A program made the position numbers and the translations under genes. Below the pieces are notes generated by a model, which saw nothing but the letters and a program-made list of their open reading frames with translations, did not search any database and had not been told where the DNA came from. Below are positions 8,484 through 15,656 of a stretch of 32,855 nt of DNA, one piece after another; position 1 is the stretch's first letter, and each line of letters begins with the position of its first letter. The stretch lies in NCBI GenBank assembly GCA_023410025.1, contig JAEYQM010000067.1, positions 1 through 32,855 of the forward strand. Reading direction: 5' to 3'. Origin of the DNA: Bacillota bacterium (GTDB taxonomy: Bacteria; Bacillota_I; Bacilli_A; ML615J-28; CAG-698).

Positions 8484-8514
8484 CATATATAGTGTCAAAA
8501 GGAGGCTATATATG
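8484..8514 (+). promoter_or_regulatory. Candidate RNA thermometer hairpin at the hsp20 start
   Basis: CATATATAG (8484-8492) is the exact reverse complement of CTATATATG (8506-8514). The 9-bp stem has two GC pairs. Its 3' arm contains the ATG start (8512-8514), and its 13-nt loop holds the AAAAGGAGG ribosome site (8497-8505). Heat-melting control of a small heat-shock gene is inferred from this arrangement. It requires a transcript starting before 8484. Confidence 0.5.
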
Positions 8515-8925
8515 AAATTGTTACAATTAAAGGATAAGGATTTCATTGATGATGTGTTTGACTCAATGGTAAAATCTCCAATGTTTTCTTTAAGTTCAAA
8601 GATGTTTAAAATGCCAACGGATATAAGAGAAGAAAATGGATATTATTACTTTGAGGTTGAGTTACCAGGGTACAAGAAAGAAGAAATTACAATTGAAATA
8701 TCAAAGGATTACATGATTGTGTCTGCAGAAAAATCAACAGCAAATTCAGAAAAGAAAGGAAACTATATTAGAAAAGAACGAAATTCATGCAGCTGCTCTA
8801 GAACCTATTATGTAGGGAATGTAAGTGAAAGCGAAATAGTCGCAAGTTTGCAAGATGGTATACTATATATTAGTTTTCCATCAGAAGATTTAAACAAGGA
8901 AAATATAAAAATTCAAATAAAATAA
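8512..8925 (+). CDS. Small heat-shock protein (Hsp20/alpha-crystallin family)
   Basis: A 137-residue ATP-independent chaperone that would hold unfolding proteins. The alpha-crystallin domain covers about residues 38-130: DIREENGYYYFEVELPGYKK is its start, EEITIEISKDYMIVSAEK follows, and the conserved DGILYISFP strand lies near the end. The C-terminal NIKIQIK supplies an I-x-I motif used for oligomer assembly. The AAAAGGAGG site fixes the start. The gene stands alone between the exporter and the T-box leader. No CIRCE element is visible, but the start region can fold into an AU-rich hairpin that would hide the initiation site. Confidence 0.92.
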   Translation: MKLLQLKDKDFIDDVFDSMVKSPMFSLSSKMFKMPTDIREENGYYYFEVELPGYKKEEITIEISKDYMIVSAEKSTANSEKKGNYIRKERNSCSCSRTYYVGNVSESEIVASLQDGILYISFPSEDLNKENIKIQIK

Positions 8926-8928
8926 ACT

Positions 8929-8943
8929 ATGTAAACATTTTCA
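8929..8943 (+). promoter_or_regulatory. cre-like sequence upstream of the T-box promoter
   Basis: ATGTAAACATTTTCA fits the CcpA-binding consensus WTGNAANCGNWNNCW except that the central CG is CA. It lies 14 bases upstream of the -35 element. The mismatch is at a key position, so this is tentative. Confidence 0.25.
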
Positions 8944-8956
8944 TAATTTAAATTAC

Positions 8957-8984
8957 TTGATTTTTATATTTATAATGGTATGAT
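8957..8984 (+). promoter_or_regulatory. Promoter of the T-box leader
   Basis: TTGATT (8957-8962), a 16-bp spacer and TATGAT (8979-8984), placing the transcript start near 8991. Confidence 0.55.
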
Positions 8985-8990
8985 TAGTGT

Positions 8991-9297
8991 AAATTAATTG
9001 TACAAAATTAATTAATCAAAGAAATCGAAGAAATCAAAGAATTCAAAAAATATTTCTATGAACAAGAGAGTAGTATTAGTTATTTTAGAAGCGAGCTAGG
9101 GGTCGGTGTGAGCCTAGTATTGTAACTTATATGAACCGCACTTGGGAGAATTTTTCCTGAACCAAACTAGTAGGGAAAACGCAGATCGGCGTTAATGATT
9201 TTGAGCGTTGGCATAGATATATGTCAAAATTAGAGTGGTACCGCGGATTAATTCGTCTCTTCTTTACTTATAGTAAAGAAGAGACGATTTTTATTTT
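8991..9297 (+). promoter_or_regulatory. T-box leader, probable arginine specifier (CGC)
   Basis: A tRNA-sensing transcription attenuator. Stem I is recognisable: CAAG (9063-9066) pairs with CTTG (9141-9144), AGTTA (9078-9082) with TAACT (9123-9127), and the distal CTAGG (9096-9100) with CCTAG (9113-9117), with the conserved GGTGTGAGCC apical element. The conserved T-box AGAGTGGTACCGCGG is at 9232-9246, just before the terminator. By position relative to the closing stem, as in the glyQS leader, the specifier is CGC at 9137-9139, followed by A. CGC is an Arg codon and fits the amino-acid importer downstream. The frame shifted by one base would give CCG (Pro). The TGGT bulge predicts a tRNA with discriminator A. 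Confidence 0.9.
9254..9297 (+). terminator. T-box regulated intrinsic terminator
   Basis: A perfect 14-bp stem (9254-9267 with 9273-9286), loop TTATA, then a T-rich tract. It would form when uncharged tRNA is absent. Confidence 0.92.
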
Positions 9298-9325
9298 GTA
9301 TAATAATTATTGGGAGGAAAGAAAG

Positions 9326-10141
9326 ATGAAAAAAATATTAGTAGTTTTAATGTTATTGACTTGCACATTATTCTTAGCAAGTTGTGGACAAACAAAAGAA
9401 GGTCTAATCAAGGAAGGTTACTTAAAAGTAGCAACTTCACCAGATTATGCACCATATGAGTTTTTAGACTTATCAAAAACAGGAAACGATAAGTTTGTTG
9501 GTTCAGATATTGAATTAATGAAATATATTGCAGAAAAATTAAATCTTGAATTAGTTATTGTAGAAATGCAATTTGATGCTGCATTAGCTGCTGTTCAAAC
9601 AGGAAAAGTAGATATTGCAATTGAAGGTTTATCATGGACTCCAAAAAGAGCACAAACCTTTGAATTATCAAATGGATACTTTGGATCAGGTGATGGTGAT
9701 CAGCAATTATTAATTTTAAAAGATAACCAAAGTAAATTTGTTGATTTGGCTTCATTAAATAAATCAAATGTAAAAGTTGCTGCCCAAGCAGGTACTATTC
9801 AGGAAGAATATGTAGATACGCAATTACCAAACGCAAGAAAAGAATTAGTTACTGACTTAGACATTGCAGTATCATTATTATTGACTAAGAAAATTGATGC
9901 TTTAGCAATTTCATCATATTCAGCAGAAGTTAGAGTGTCTAAAAATGATAAGTTAGCAGTTGTTGCTGAAAACTTTGTTTCAAATGACAGTGGATATGTA
10001 ATTGCTGCAAAAAAAGGAAACAAATTATTAATTGATCAAATCAATACAGTATTAGAAGACGTTGTTAAACAAAATTTATATTCAAAATGGCTTGAAGAGG
10101 CAACATTAAAAGCAATTGAATTAGGTCAAGATATAGAATAA
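9326..10141 (+). CDS. Amino-acid ABC transporter substrate-binding lipoprotein, probably arginine
   Basis: A 271-residue family 3 solute-binding protein (polar amino acids). The signal peptide ends in the lipobox LASC with the lipidated C20. The mature part begins with GYLKVATSPDYAPYEF, the standard first strand of the family, and has the GSDIELMKYIAEKL, GKVDIAIEGLSWTPKR and AAQAGTIQEEY segments. The start at 9326 is chosen for the GGGAGG site at 9312-9317 and because it yields a proper signal peptide; the frame is open upstream only through the T-box leader. It is the first gene of a three-gene importer operon. Arginine specificity is inferred from the CGC specifier; histidine, lysine or cystine cannot be excluded. 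Confidence 0.88.
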   Translation: MKKILVVLMLLTCTLFLASCGQTKEGLIKEGYLKVATSPDYAPYEFLDLSKTGNDKFVGSDIELMKYIAEKLNLELVIVEMQFDAALAAVQTGKVDIAIEGLSWTPKRAQTFELSNGYFGSGDGDQQLLILKDNQSKFVDLASLNKSNVKVAAQAGTIQEEYVDTQLPNARKELVTDLDIAVSLLLTKKIDALAISSYSAEVRVSKNDKLAVVAENFVSNDSGYVIAAKKGNKLLIDQINTVLEDVVKQNLYSKWLEEATLKAIELGQDIE

Positions 10142-10159
10142 TTAGTGGAAGATATAAAT

Positions 10160-10816
10160 ATGATTTTGTCTATATTTGGTATTCTTAAAGAATATTATCC
10201 TTTATTATTTAAAGGGTTAGGTGTTACACTACTATTATCAGCTATAACTGTAATTGGTGGTGCAATTATCGGATCATTCATTTGCTTCTTAACAATGTCA
10301 AAAATAAAAATTGTTTCTTTTATCGGTAAAGCATATGTAGAAGTAGTCAGGGGTGTTCCTTTATTCTTACTTTTATTATTATTTTATACCTCTATAAATA
10401 TTGACAATGTAAAATTTGATAAAATCTTTCCTGCCTCATTAGCATTAATAATAAATAGTGGAGCTTATGTAGCTGAAATTATAAGAGCAGGAATTCAATC
10501 AGTTGATAAAGGACAATATGAAGCAAGTAGAAGTTTAGGTATGTCCCGAATAGCAACTATGATAAAAGTTATTATTCCTCAAGCAATAAAAAACATAATC
10601 CCAGCAATTGGGAATGAATATGTTACAATTATAAAAGAAACATCACTTGGCGCAACTTTTTATATAGGAGATTTAATGACTGTACAAAACATGATTAGTA
10701 GAGTAGATTATGATATTTTAGGTTCATATATAGTAGTTGCTGCATTCTATTTTATATCTACGTTCAGTCTTTCTAAATTAATAGGATATATAGAAAGAGA
10801 GTACAAAAAAAGATGA
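10160..10816 (+). CDS. Amino-acid ABC transporter permease
   Basis: A 218-residue HisM/GlnP-type permease. Five membrane helices are apparent. The coupling motif EAxxxLGxxxxxxxxxxxxPQA is seen as EASRSLGMSRIATMIKVIIPQA, and RGVPLFLLLLLFYTS is the usual segment before it. The ATG at 10160 is preferred to a GTG at 10145 because GTGGAAG (10145-10151) can act as its ribosome site, whereas nothing suitable precedes the GTG. Its stop overlaps the ATPase start (ATGA). It forms a homodimeric channel with the neighbouring binding protein and ATPase. Confidence 0.88.
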   Translation: MILSIFGILKEYYPLLFKGLGVTLLLSAITVIGGAIIGSFICFLTMSKIKIVSFIGKAYVEVVRGVPLFLLLLLFYTSINIDNVKFDKIFPASLALIINSGAYVAEIIRAGIQSVDKGQYEASRSLGMSRIATMIKVIIPQAIKNIIPAIGNEYVTIIKETSLGATFYIGDLMTVQNMISRVDYDILGSYIVVAAFYFISTFSLSKLIGYIEREYKKR

Positions 10817-11556
10817 TTAAAGTTACAGATTTAAGAAAAAATTTTGGAGATTTACAAGTTCTAAAAGGAATAAATGAATTTATTAAAGAAAAAGAAGTTG
10901 TATCAATAATTGGCCCAAGTGGATCAGGTAAGTCAACTTTTCTAAGATGTCTTAACTTATTAGAAACACCAGATCACGGTAGTATTGAATTTAATGGTAA
11001 TGTTATATTTGATGAAAATATGTCTAAAAGACAAATTGAAGCAGGGTTAAATAAATATAGAAAAGAAATAGGAATGGTATTCCAACACTTTAATATTTTT
11101 CCAAATTTAACTGTTCTCAAAAATATTACTTTAGCACCTGTAACTACAGGCAAAATGAACAAAGAAGAAGCAAATAAATTAGCAATGGATTTATTGAAAA
11201 AAGTCGGTCTTAGCGATAAGGCTGATAAATACCCAAAAACATTAAGTGGTGGACAAAAACAAAGAGTTGCAATTGTTAGAGCTCTTGCCATGAATCCAAA
11301 TGTAATGTTATTTGATGAACCTACAAGTGCACTTGATCCAGAAATGGTAAAAGAAGTATTAGATGTAATTAGGGACGTTGTAAAATCCGGAATGACAGTA
11401 GTTATCGTAACACATGAAATGAGATTTGCTGAAGAAATAAGCGATAGAATTATTTTTATGGATGAAGGAAGAATTCTGGAAACTGGAACACCTCAACAGG
11501 TTTTCCATGAACCTCAAAATCCAAGAACTATAGAATTTTTAAGTAAAGTATTATAA
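10813..11556 (+). CDS. Amino-acid ABC transporter ATPase
   Basis: A 247-residue ATPase of the GlnQ/HisP/ArtM type. It has Walker A GPSGSGKST, a Q-loop in VFQHFNIFPNLTVLKNI, signature LSGGQKQRVAIVRALAM, Walker B VMLFDEPTSALDPEM and switch His in VTHEMRFAEE. The ending NPRTIEFLSKVL is typical of the group. It is the last gene of the T-box-controlled operon. No separate terminator is seen before the FMN riboswitch promoter begins five bases after its stop. Confidence 0.92.
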   Translation: MIKVTDLRKNFGDLQVLKGINEFIKEKEVVSIIGPSGSGKSTFLRCLNLLETPDHGSIEFNGNVIFDENMSKRQIEAGLNKYRKEIGMVFQHFNIFPNLTVLKNITLAPVTTGKMNKEEANKLAMDLLKKVGLSDKADKYPKTLSGGQKQRVAIVRALAMNPNVMLFDEPTSALDPEMVKEVLDVIRDVVKSGMTVVIVTHEMRFAEEISDRIIFMDEGRILETGTPQQVFHEPQNPRTIEFLSKVL

Positions 11557-11560
11557 TTTA

Positions 11561-11588
11561 TTGACATAAATAATAAAATATGTATAAT
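11561..11588 (+). promoter_or_regulatory. Promoter of the FMN riboswitch-ribU transcript
   Basis: Perfect TTGACA (11561-11566), 16-bp spacer, perfect TATAAT (11583-11588). Confidence 0.85.
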
Positions 11589-11608
11589 ATATATATAGAT
11601 ATAAAAAA

Positions 11609-11720
11609 AATCTTCAGGGCATGGTGAAATTCCAGACCGGCGGTAAAGTCCGCGAGCCTTAACAGGCATGAATTGGTGAAACTCCAATACCGATAGTAAA
11701 GTCTAGATGGAAGAAGAAAA
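11609..11720 (+). promoter_or_regulatory. FMN riboswitch (RFN element)
   Basis: The conserved FMN aptamer blocks appear in order: TCTTCAGGGC, GGTGAAATTCC, ACCGGCGGTAAAGTCCGCGAGCC, GGCATGAATTGGTGAAACTCC, and GATAGTAAAGTCTAGATGGAAGAAGA. TCTTC near 11611 closes with GAAGA near 11714. FMN binding would favour the terminator downstream and switch off riboflavin uptake. A 7-bp hairpin (11721-11740) with a T6 loop lies between aptamer and terminator and may take part in the switch. Confidence 0.95.
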
Positions 11721-11756
11721 ATGTACTTTTTTTAGTGCATCTATTTAACCATTTTT

Positions 11757-11782
11757 AAGCCCGCGAAGATGCGGGTTTTTTT
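11757..11782 (+). terminator. Riboswitch terminator before ribU
   Basis: CCCGC (11760-11764) pairs with GCGGG (11771-11775) around GAAGAT, then a run of seven T. It lies directly before the ribU ribosome site. Confidence 0.88.
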
Positions 11783-11795
11783 ATTGGAGGAAAGT

Positions 11796-12680
11796 ATGAG
11801 AGAATTTTGGATTAACAACAAATTTGAGATAATTACATCTTATGTTTTTATTTTGCTACTTATTGTTAGTTTATTAGCATTAAGTAGACTTAAAAAGAAA
11901 AATAATAAACTATTTACAGTCGGGACTACGTTAGTTATACTTGTTATAGCTGGACTAAACTTTTTATTAATAAAAAATGTAAATGATAGTATAACTTTAG
12001 AAATTACAAAAAAATTTGTAATTGAATTATCTCCAGTTGTAAGAATTATTATTACAAACTTAATTGTAATAACCTTATTACTTATATCATTGTATAAAAT
12101 TTCAAAAGAAAAAGTTAGAAAAAAGTTATCCACATCAAGCATAGCAATAATTGGAGTATTAGTTGCTCTAGCAAGTGTATTAATGTTTTTTGGAATTCCT
12201 TTTTTTGGTGCTCCATATTTAAAAATTGAAGTAAGTGGATTAATAATGTTTCTAGTATTTATATGGTTTGATTTTAAAACTGCAGTTATAACTTCTTTAC
12301 TAACTAATTTTCTTCATGCTATTATGCCAGGAACAAGCGTGCCAGTTATATTATTTTTAGATGAACTTGTAAACTTCGTTGCCACAATGGCATTCTTAGC
12401 ACCATCAGTTTTATTATTAAAACGCGATAAAGATGGAAAAATAATAAATAGCTATAAAGTAATACCTTCAGTTATAATTGGAATATTATTTACAACAGTA
12501 TTTATGGTAATTTATAATTACACATTTAATTTACCAATTGTATATGAAATGAATCTAACTTTTTTATCTGTTTTAAAAACATTTGGTTTATTTAATATAA
12601 TAAAATGGGGATCTGTAGGGTTATTAATAATCTTACTATGGGAAAAGTTATCGAGCATAATATATATTAATAATAATTAA
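11796..12680 (+). CDS. ribU: RibU-type riboflavin ECF transporter S component with N-terminal extension
   Basis: A 294-residue membrane protein. Residues about 111-294 match the riboflavin substrate-binding subunit RibU: an ALASVLMFFGIPFFGAPYLKIEVS segment is followed by four or five more helices with LLTNFLHAIMPGTSVP. The FMN riboswitch upstream supports riboflavin as substrate. It should dock on the EcfA1-EcfA2-EcfT module encoded at 14844-17462. It is about 100 residues longer than usual RibU: residues 1-110 add three hydrophobic segments (about 13-30, 40-59, 80-101) of unknown role. The start is set by GGAGG at 11786-11790; an in-frame ATG at 11769 lies inside the terminator hairpin and is not credible. 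Confidence 0.87.
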   Translation: MREFWINNKFEIITSYVFILLLIVSLLALSRLKKKNNKLFTVGTTLVILVIAGLNFLLIKNVNDSITLEITKKFVIELSPVVRIIITNLIVITLLLISLYKISKEKVRKKLSTSSIAIIGVLVALASVLMFFGIPFFGAPYLKIEVSGLIMFLVFIWFDFKTAVITSLLTNFLHAIMPGTSVPVILFLDELVNFVATMAFLAPSVLLLKRDKDGKIINSYKVIPSVIIGILFTTVFMVIYNYTFNLPIVYEMNLTFLSVLKTFGLFNIIKWGSVGLLIILLWEKLSSIIYINNN

Positions 12681-12682
12681 TG

Positions 12683-12711
12683 TTGACTTGTATAATCATT
12701 TAGGGTATAAT
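12683..12711 (+). promoter_or_regulatory. Promoter of rpsD
   Basis: TTGACT (12683-12688), 17-bp spacer, perfect TATAAT (12706-12711), just after the ribU stop. Confidence 0.82.
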
Positions 12712-12717
12712 CTATAA

Positions 12718-12850
12718 GGTGCAGTAAGACAGCACTTAAATATGTATATTAAAAAGGTAACCTGTAGAGGTGGTAAGTAAGCGAGCTGAAAGCTGAAAAC
12801 CTTTATTACGTTTTTTTAAGTACAGAGTTTTAAGTCCTTACAAATTTATA
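12718..12850 (+). promoter_or_regulatory. Structured rpsD leader, probable S4 autoregulatory RNA
   Basis: About 150 bases separate the promoter from the rpsD start, an unusually long leader for this compact genome. Several complementary segments are visible: GTGC (12719-12722) with GCAC (12732-12735), AAAGGT (12753-12758) with ACCTTT (12799-12804), AGCT-GAA-AGCT near 12784-12794, and ACTTAAA (12734-12740) with TTTAAGT (12815-12821). Autogenous control of rpsD by S4 binding to such a leader is known in Bacillus subtilis; that this RNA does the same is inferred. Confidence 0.6.
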
Positions 12851-12869
12851 TATATAGGAGGAAAATTAT

Positions 12870-13490
12870 ATGGCACGTTACACTGGTCCAGCATGGAAAG
12901 TTTCAAGAAGACTAGGCTTCTCTACATTAGAAAGTGGAAAAGAATTTGCTTTAGGTAAAAACGGTAAAGCAAGAAGACAATATGCTCCTGGTCAACATGG
13001 ACAACGTCGTGGTAAAATATCTGAATACGGCGTACAATTAAAAGAAAAACAAAAATTACGTTTTACATACGGAGTAAATGAAAGACAATTTAGAAGATTC
13101 TTTGATTTAGCCGGAAAAGTAAAAGGAAATCGTGGAGATAATTTCATGATTTTATTAGAAACTAGATTAGACAATTTAGTATACAGATTAGGATTTGCTG
13201 CAACTCGTCGTCAAGCAAGACAACTAGTTACTCATGGTCATTTCCTAGTTGATGGAAAGAAATTAGATATTCCATCATACATTGTTAAAGTTGGTCAAAC
13301 AATCTCTTTAAAAGAAACTTCAAAAGGATTAGTAGCTGTTAAAGAAGCTATTGAATCAACAGTTTCAAGAAAAGATTATTTAAGTTTTGATGAAAACAAA
13401 ATGTCAGGTACATTAGTTCGTTTACCAGAACGTTCTGAATTTATGACAGAAATTCAAGAAAACTTAATTGTTGAATTCTATAATAGATAA
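12870..13490 (+). CDS. rpsD: 30S ribosomal protein S4
   Basis: A 206-residue primary 16S rRNA-binding protein that nucleates 30S assembly. The N-terminus MARYTGPAWKVSRRLGFS, the block GQHGQRRGKISEYGVQLKEKQKLR and the S4 RNA-binding domain (about 97-160, LDNLVYRLGFAATRRQARQLVTHGH) are all canonical. It lacks the N-terminal zinc Cys cluster, so it is the C-minus form. A strong AGGAGG site (12857-12862) fixes the start. It is monocistronic, with its own promoter, leader and trailing hairpin. Confidence 0.98.
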   Translation: MARYTGPAWKVSRRLGFSTLESGKEFALGKNGKARRQYAPGQHGQRRGKISEYGVQLKEKQKLRFTYGVNERQFRRFFDLAGKVKGNRGDNFMILLETRLDNLVYRLGFAATRRQARQLVTHGHFLVDGKKLDIPSYIVKVGQTISLKETSKGLVAVKEAIESTVSRKDYLSFDENKMSGTLVRLPERSEFMTEIQENLIVEFYNR

Positions 13491-13495
13491 TAATA

Positions 13496-13519
13496 AAGCC
13501 ATTGCATAAGCAATGGCTT
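13496..13519 (+). terminator. Hairpin after rpsD
   Basis: A perfect 10-bp stem, AAGCCATTGC (13496-13505) with GCAATGGCTT (13510-13519), loop ATAA. There is no real T-tract after it, so it may terminate weakly or protect the mRNA 3' end; some readthrough into birA is likely. Confidence 0.65.
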
Positions 13520-13538
13520 AAATTATATAGAGGTAATG

Positions 13539-14255
13539 ATGAACCCAAATAAAATATATTTTAGCTCTATTCCATCAACAAATTTATATATAAAAGAAAA
13601 CTTAGAAAAATTAAATCATGGTGATGTAGTTATAACCAAAAATCAAACAAATGGATATGGTAGATTTCATAGGGAATGGTTTTCTAATCAAGATGAAGGA
13701 ATTGCATTTTCCATACTTTTAAAGTCTCAATTTGGATATGAAGAACTAGGAAAAGTTTGTATAATAACTGCTGTTAGTATTATAAACATACTAGAAAAAT
13801 ATTCAAAAAATTTAAGCATTAAATGGCCAAATGATATTCTTTTAAATTCAAAAAAGTTATGTGGAGTATTAATTGAAACAATGCTTTGCTCACACTCACT
13901 AGCAATTGTTATTGGTATAGGCATAAATATAAATAATAAAAAATTTCCTATAGATTTATCTAAAAAAGCAACTTCATTATGTCTTGAAACTAATGAAGTT
14001 TATGAAATAGATAAAATTTGTAGTGATATAATTGAAGAGATATATAATAATATTAATAATCAAGATGAAACTTACGCTATTATTTTTAATAAATACAAAG
14101 AAAAATCAGTTATTATAAATAAAGAAATTATATATAATAATAAAAAATATATAGCACATGAAATAGATTACAATGGTTCACTTGTGTTAATTAATGATAA
14201 TAACGAAAGAATAGTAATTGAATCTGGAGAAATTTCATTAACAAATGAATACTAA
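13539..14255 (+). CDS. birA: Biotin--[acetyl-CoA-carboxylase] ligase, monofunctional
   Basis: A 238-residue enzyme that activates biotin with ATP and attaches it to the lysine of biotin-carrier domains. It starts directly with the catalytic domain and lacks the DNA-binding domain of the long BirA, so it is not a repressor. Motifs seen: STNLYIKENL, NQTNGYGRFHREWFS (the biotinyl-AMP loop, GRGRxxRxW type), IKWPNDILLNSKKLCGVLIE, and GIGININ. A small C-terminal domain follows (about 185-238). Of two adjacent ATGs, the one at 13539 is preferred since AGAGG (13529-13533) lies five bases upstream. It implies a biotin-dependent carboxylase elsewhere in the genome. Confidence 0.9.
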   Translation: MNPNKIYFSSIPSTNLYIKENLEKLNHGDVVITKNQTNGYGRFHREWFSNQDEGIAFSILLKSQFGYEELGKVCIITAVSIINILEKYSKNLSIKWPNDILLNSKKLCGVLIETMLCSHSLAIVIGIGININNKKFPIDLSKKATSLCLETNEVYEIDKICSDIIEEIYNNINNQDETYAIIFNKYKEKSVIINKEIIYNNKKYIAHEIDYNGSLVLINDNNERIVIESGEISLTNEY

Positions 14256-14296
14256 TAATTAATTTTTTGTTATTTTTGTCTCCAAGTCCATAGTTA

Positions 14297-14325
14297 TTGC
14301 AATTTACTATCATTAATGGTAAAAT
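14297..14325 (+). promoter_or_regulatory. Promoter before the NusG-II/ECF operon
   Basis: TTGCAA (14297-14302), 17-bp spacer, and an extended -10, TGG-TAAAAT (hexamer 14320-14325). It probably serves the run of genes up to the truA terminator. Confidence 0.65.
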
Positions 14326-14348
14326 AATATATATATTAAGGTGGTTAC

Positions 14349-14795
14349 ATGAAAAAATTGGATATTTTACTAATTGTACTAGTTACCATTGCAAGTGTTG
14401 CAATCTTTTATTCATATATAGAAAAACTAAGTACACAAACTAATAATTCTAGTTTACAAGTATATTTTCAATCTGTTGAAATAGGTGAAGCTGTAAATTT
14501 ATCTGAAACAACAGACTTAGAATATATTATTGTATCAAGTCCTGAAAAAGATAAATTATACGTTACTGTTAAAGATCATGAAAGAAACACAGAAGTAAAA
14601 TACACATATAATGTTAAACATAATCATTATATTGATCATCATATTGATGTGACATATAATAAGATAGCTGTTGTTGAAGCTAGTTGTGAAGGTCAAGATT
14701 GTACTAAAATGTTAATGAGTCATGATAGAAAAGTTCCTATTGTATGTGTATTAGGTATAAGTATAATGTTTAAGGCATTTGAAATTATTGTATAA
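14349..14795 (+). CDS. NusG domain II-like membrane-anchored protein
   Basis: A 148-residue protein with one N-terminal membrane helix (about 4-23) and an extracytoplasmic domain. The segment KIAVVEASCEGQDCTKM followed by VPIVCVLG fits the pattern of stand-alone NusG-II domain proteins (ADCPDxxC then GxxIVCLP) found in many Firmicutes, including the three cysteines. It is not the transcription factor NusG. Family members are usually beside ECF-type vitamin transporter or FMN/quinone-related genes; here it precedes the ECF module by 48 bases. Biochemical role unknown. It has a GGTGG ribosome site and its own promoter. Confidence 0.65.
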   Translation: MKKLDILLIVLVTIASVAIFYSYIEKLSTQTNNSSLQVYFQSVEIGEAVNLSETTDLEYIIVSSPEKDKLYVTVKDHERNTEVKYTYNVKHNHYIDHHIDVTYNKIAVVEASCEGQDCTKMLMSHDRKVPIVCVLGISIMFKAFEIIV

Positions 14796-14843
14796 AATTT
14801 TTGAAAGGGAAATGATTTCAGTTTTACTGATTTTAGGTAAATT

Positions 14844-15656
14844 ATGAGTATAATAGAAATTAAAGATTTAAGCTTTCAGTATAATAACAGTCAAAATATA
14901 GAAACTTTAAAGGGTGTAAATGCGTCAATCTCCAAAGGCGATTTTGTATGTATTTTAGGACATAACGGAAGTGGAAAATCTACATTAGCAAAATTATTGG
15001 TTGGATTACTAAAACCTAAAGCGGGATCAATTATAATTGATGGGATTGAACTTAATGAAAACACAGTTGATGAATTAAGGAAAAAAATTGGTATTGTATT
15101 TCAAAATCCTGATAATCAATTTGTTGGAGTCACAGTAAAAGATGATATTGCCTTTGGTCTAGAAAACAGACTATTTGAACGAGATAAAATGGTTGAATTA
15201 ATCAATGAATATTCTAAATTAGTATCAATGGAAAAATTCTTGGATTACAATCCAGAGGATTTATCCGGTGGAGAGAAACAAAGGGTTGCTATTGCTGGTG
15301 TATTAGCGTGCAACCCAGAAGTAATAATATTTGATGAAGCAACTTCAATGCTTGATCCTAAAGGTGTTAGAGAGGTAATTGAAGTAATCAAAAATTTAAA
15401 AGGAAATAAAACAATTATTTCTATAACACATAATTTAGAAGAAGCACTACTTGCAAATAAAGTATTAGTTATGAATGATGGAAATATAGTATTATCTGGA
15501 ACGCCATTGGAAGTATTTAAACATAAAGAAATATTAAAAGAAAGCAAATTAGATATTCTAGAAAGCATGAAAATAATAGAAATGATTGAAAAATCAAATC
15601 TAATTAATAAAAAAGAATTAGAGGAATTATTATGGGAATTAACTTATCAGAAGTAA
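14844..15656 (+). CDS. ecfA1: ECF transporter ATPase EcfA1
   Basis: A 270-residue ATPase of the shared energy-coupling-factor module. It has Walker A GHNGSGKST, the EcfA1-specific Q-loop VFQNPDNQFVGVTV, signature LSGGEKQRVAIAGVL, Walker B VIIFDEATSMLDP and switch His in ITHNLEEA. The C-terminal extension (about 225-270) is characteristic. It overlaps ecfA2 by 25 bases. With EcfA2 and EcfT it powers exchangeable vitamin-binding S components such as RibU. Its ribosome site is weak (TAGGT). Confidence 0.94.
   Translation: MSIIEIKDLSFQYNNSQNIETLKGVNASISKGDFVCILGHNGSGKSTLAKLLVGLLKPKAGSIIIDGIELNENTVDELRKKIGIVFQNPDNQFVGVTVKDDIAFGLENRLFERDKMVELINEYSKLVSMEKFLDYNPEDLSGGEKQRVAIAGVLACNPEVIIFDEATSMLDPKGVREVIEVIKNLKGNKTIISITHNLEEALLANKVLVMNDGNIVLSGTPLEVFKHKEILKESKLDILESMKIIEMIEKSNLINKKELEELLWELTYQK

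Noticed and set aside
9221..9325. An upstream in-frame extension of the amino-acid-binding lipoprotein starting at 9221.
   Set aside because: It runs through the T-box motif and terminator hairpin and would destroy the signal peptide; the ATG at 9326 has a good ribosome site.
11769..11795. An earlier in-frame start for ribU.
   Set aside because: The ATG lies within the riboswitch terminator hairpin and has no ribosome site.
14812..14847. An 11-codon open frame (MISVLLILGKL) ending in ATGA at the ecfA1 start, which could be a leader peptide.
   Set aside because: Its ribosome-site-like AAAGGGA is only one base from the ATG and the peptide has no recognisable regulatory codon run; chance is more likely.
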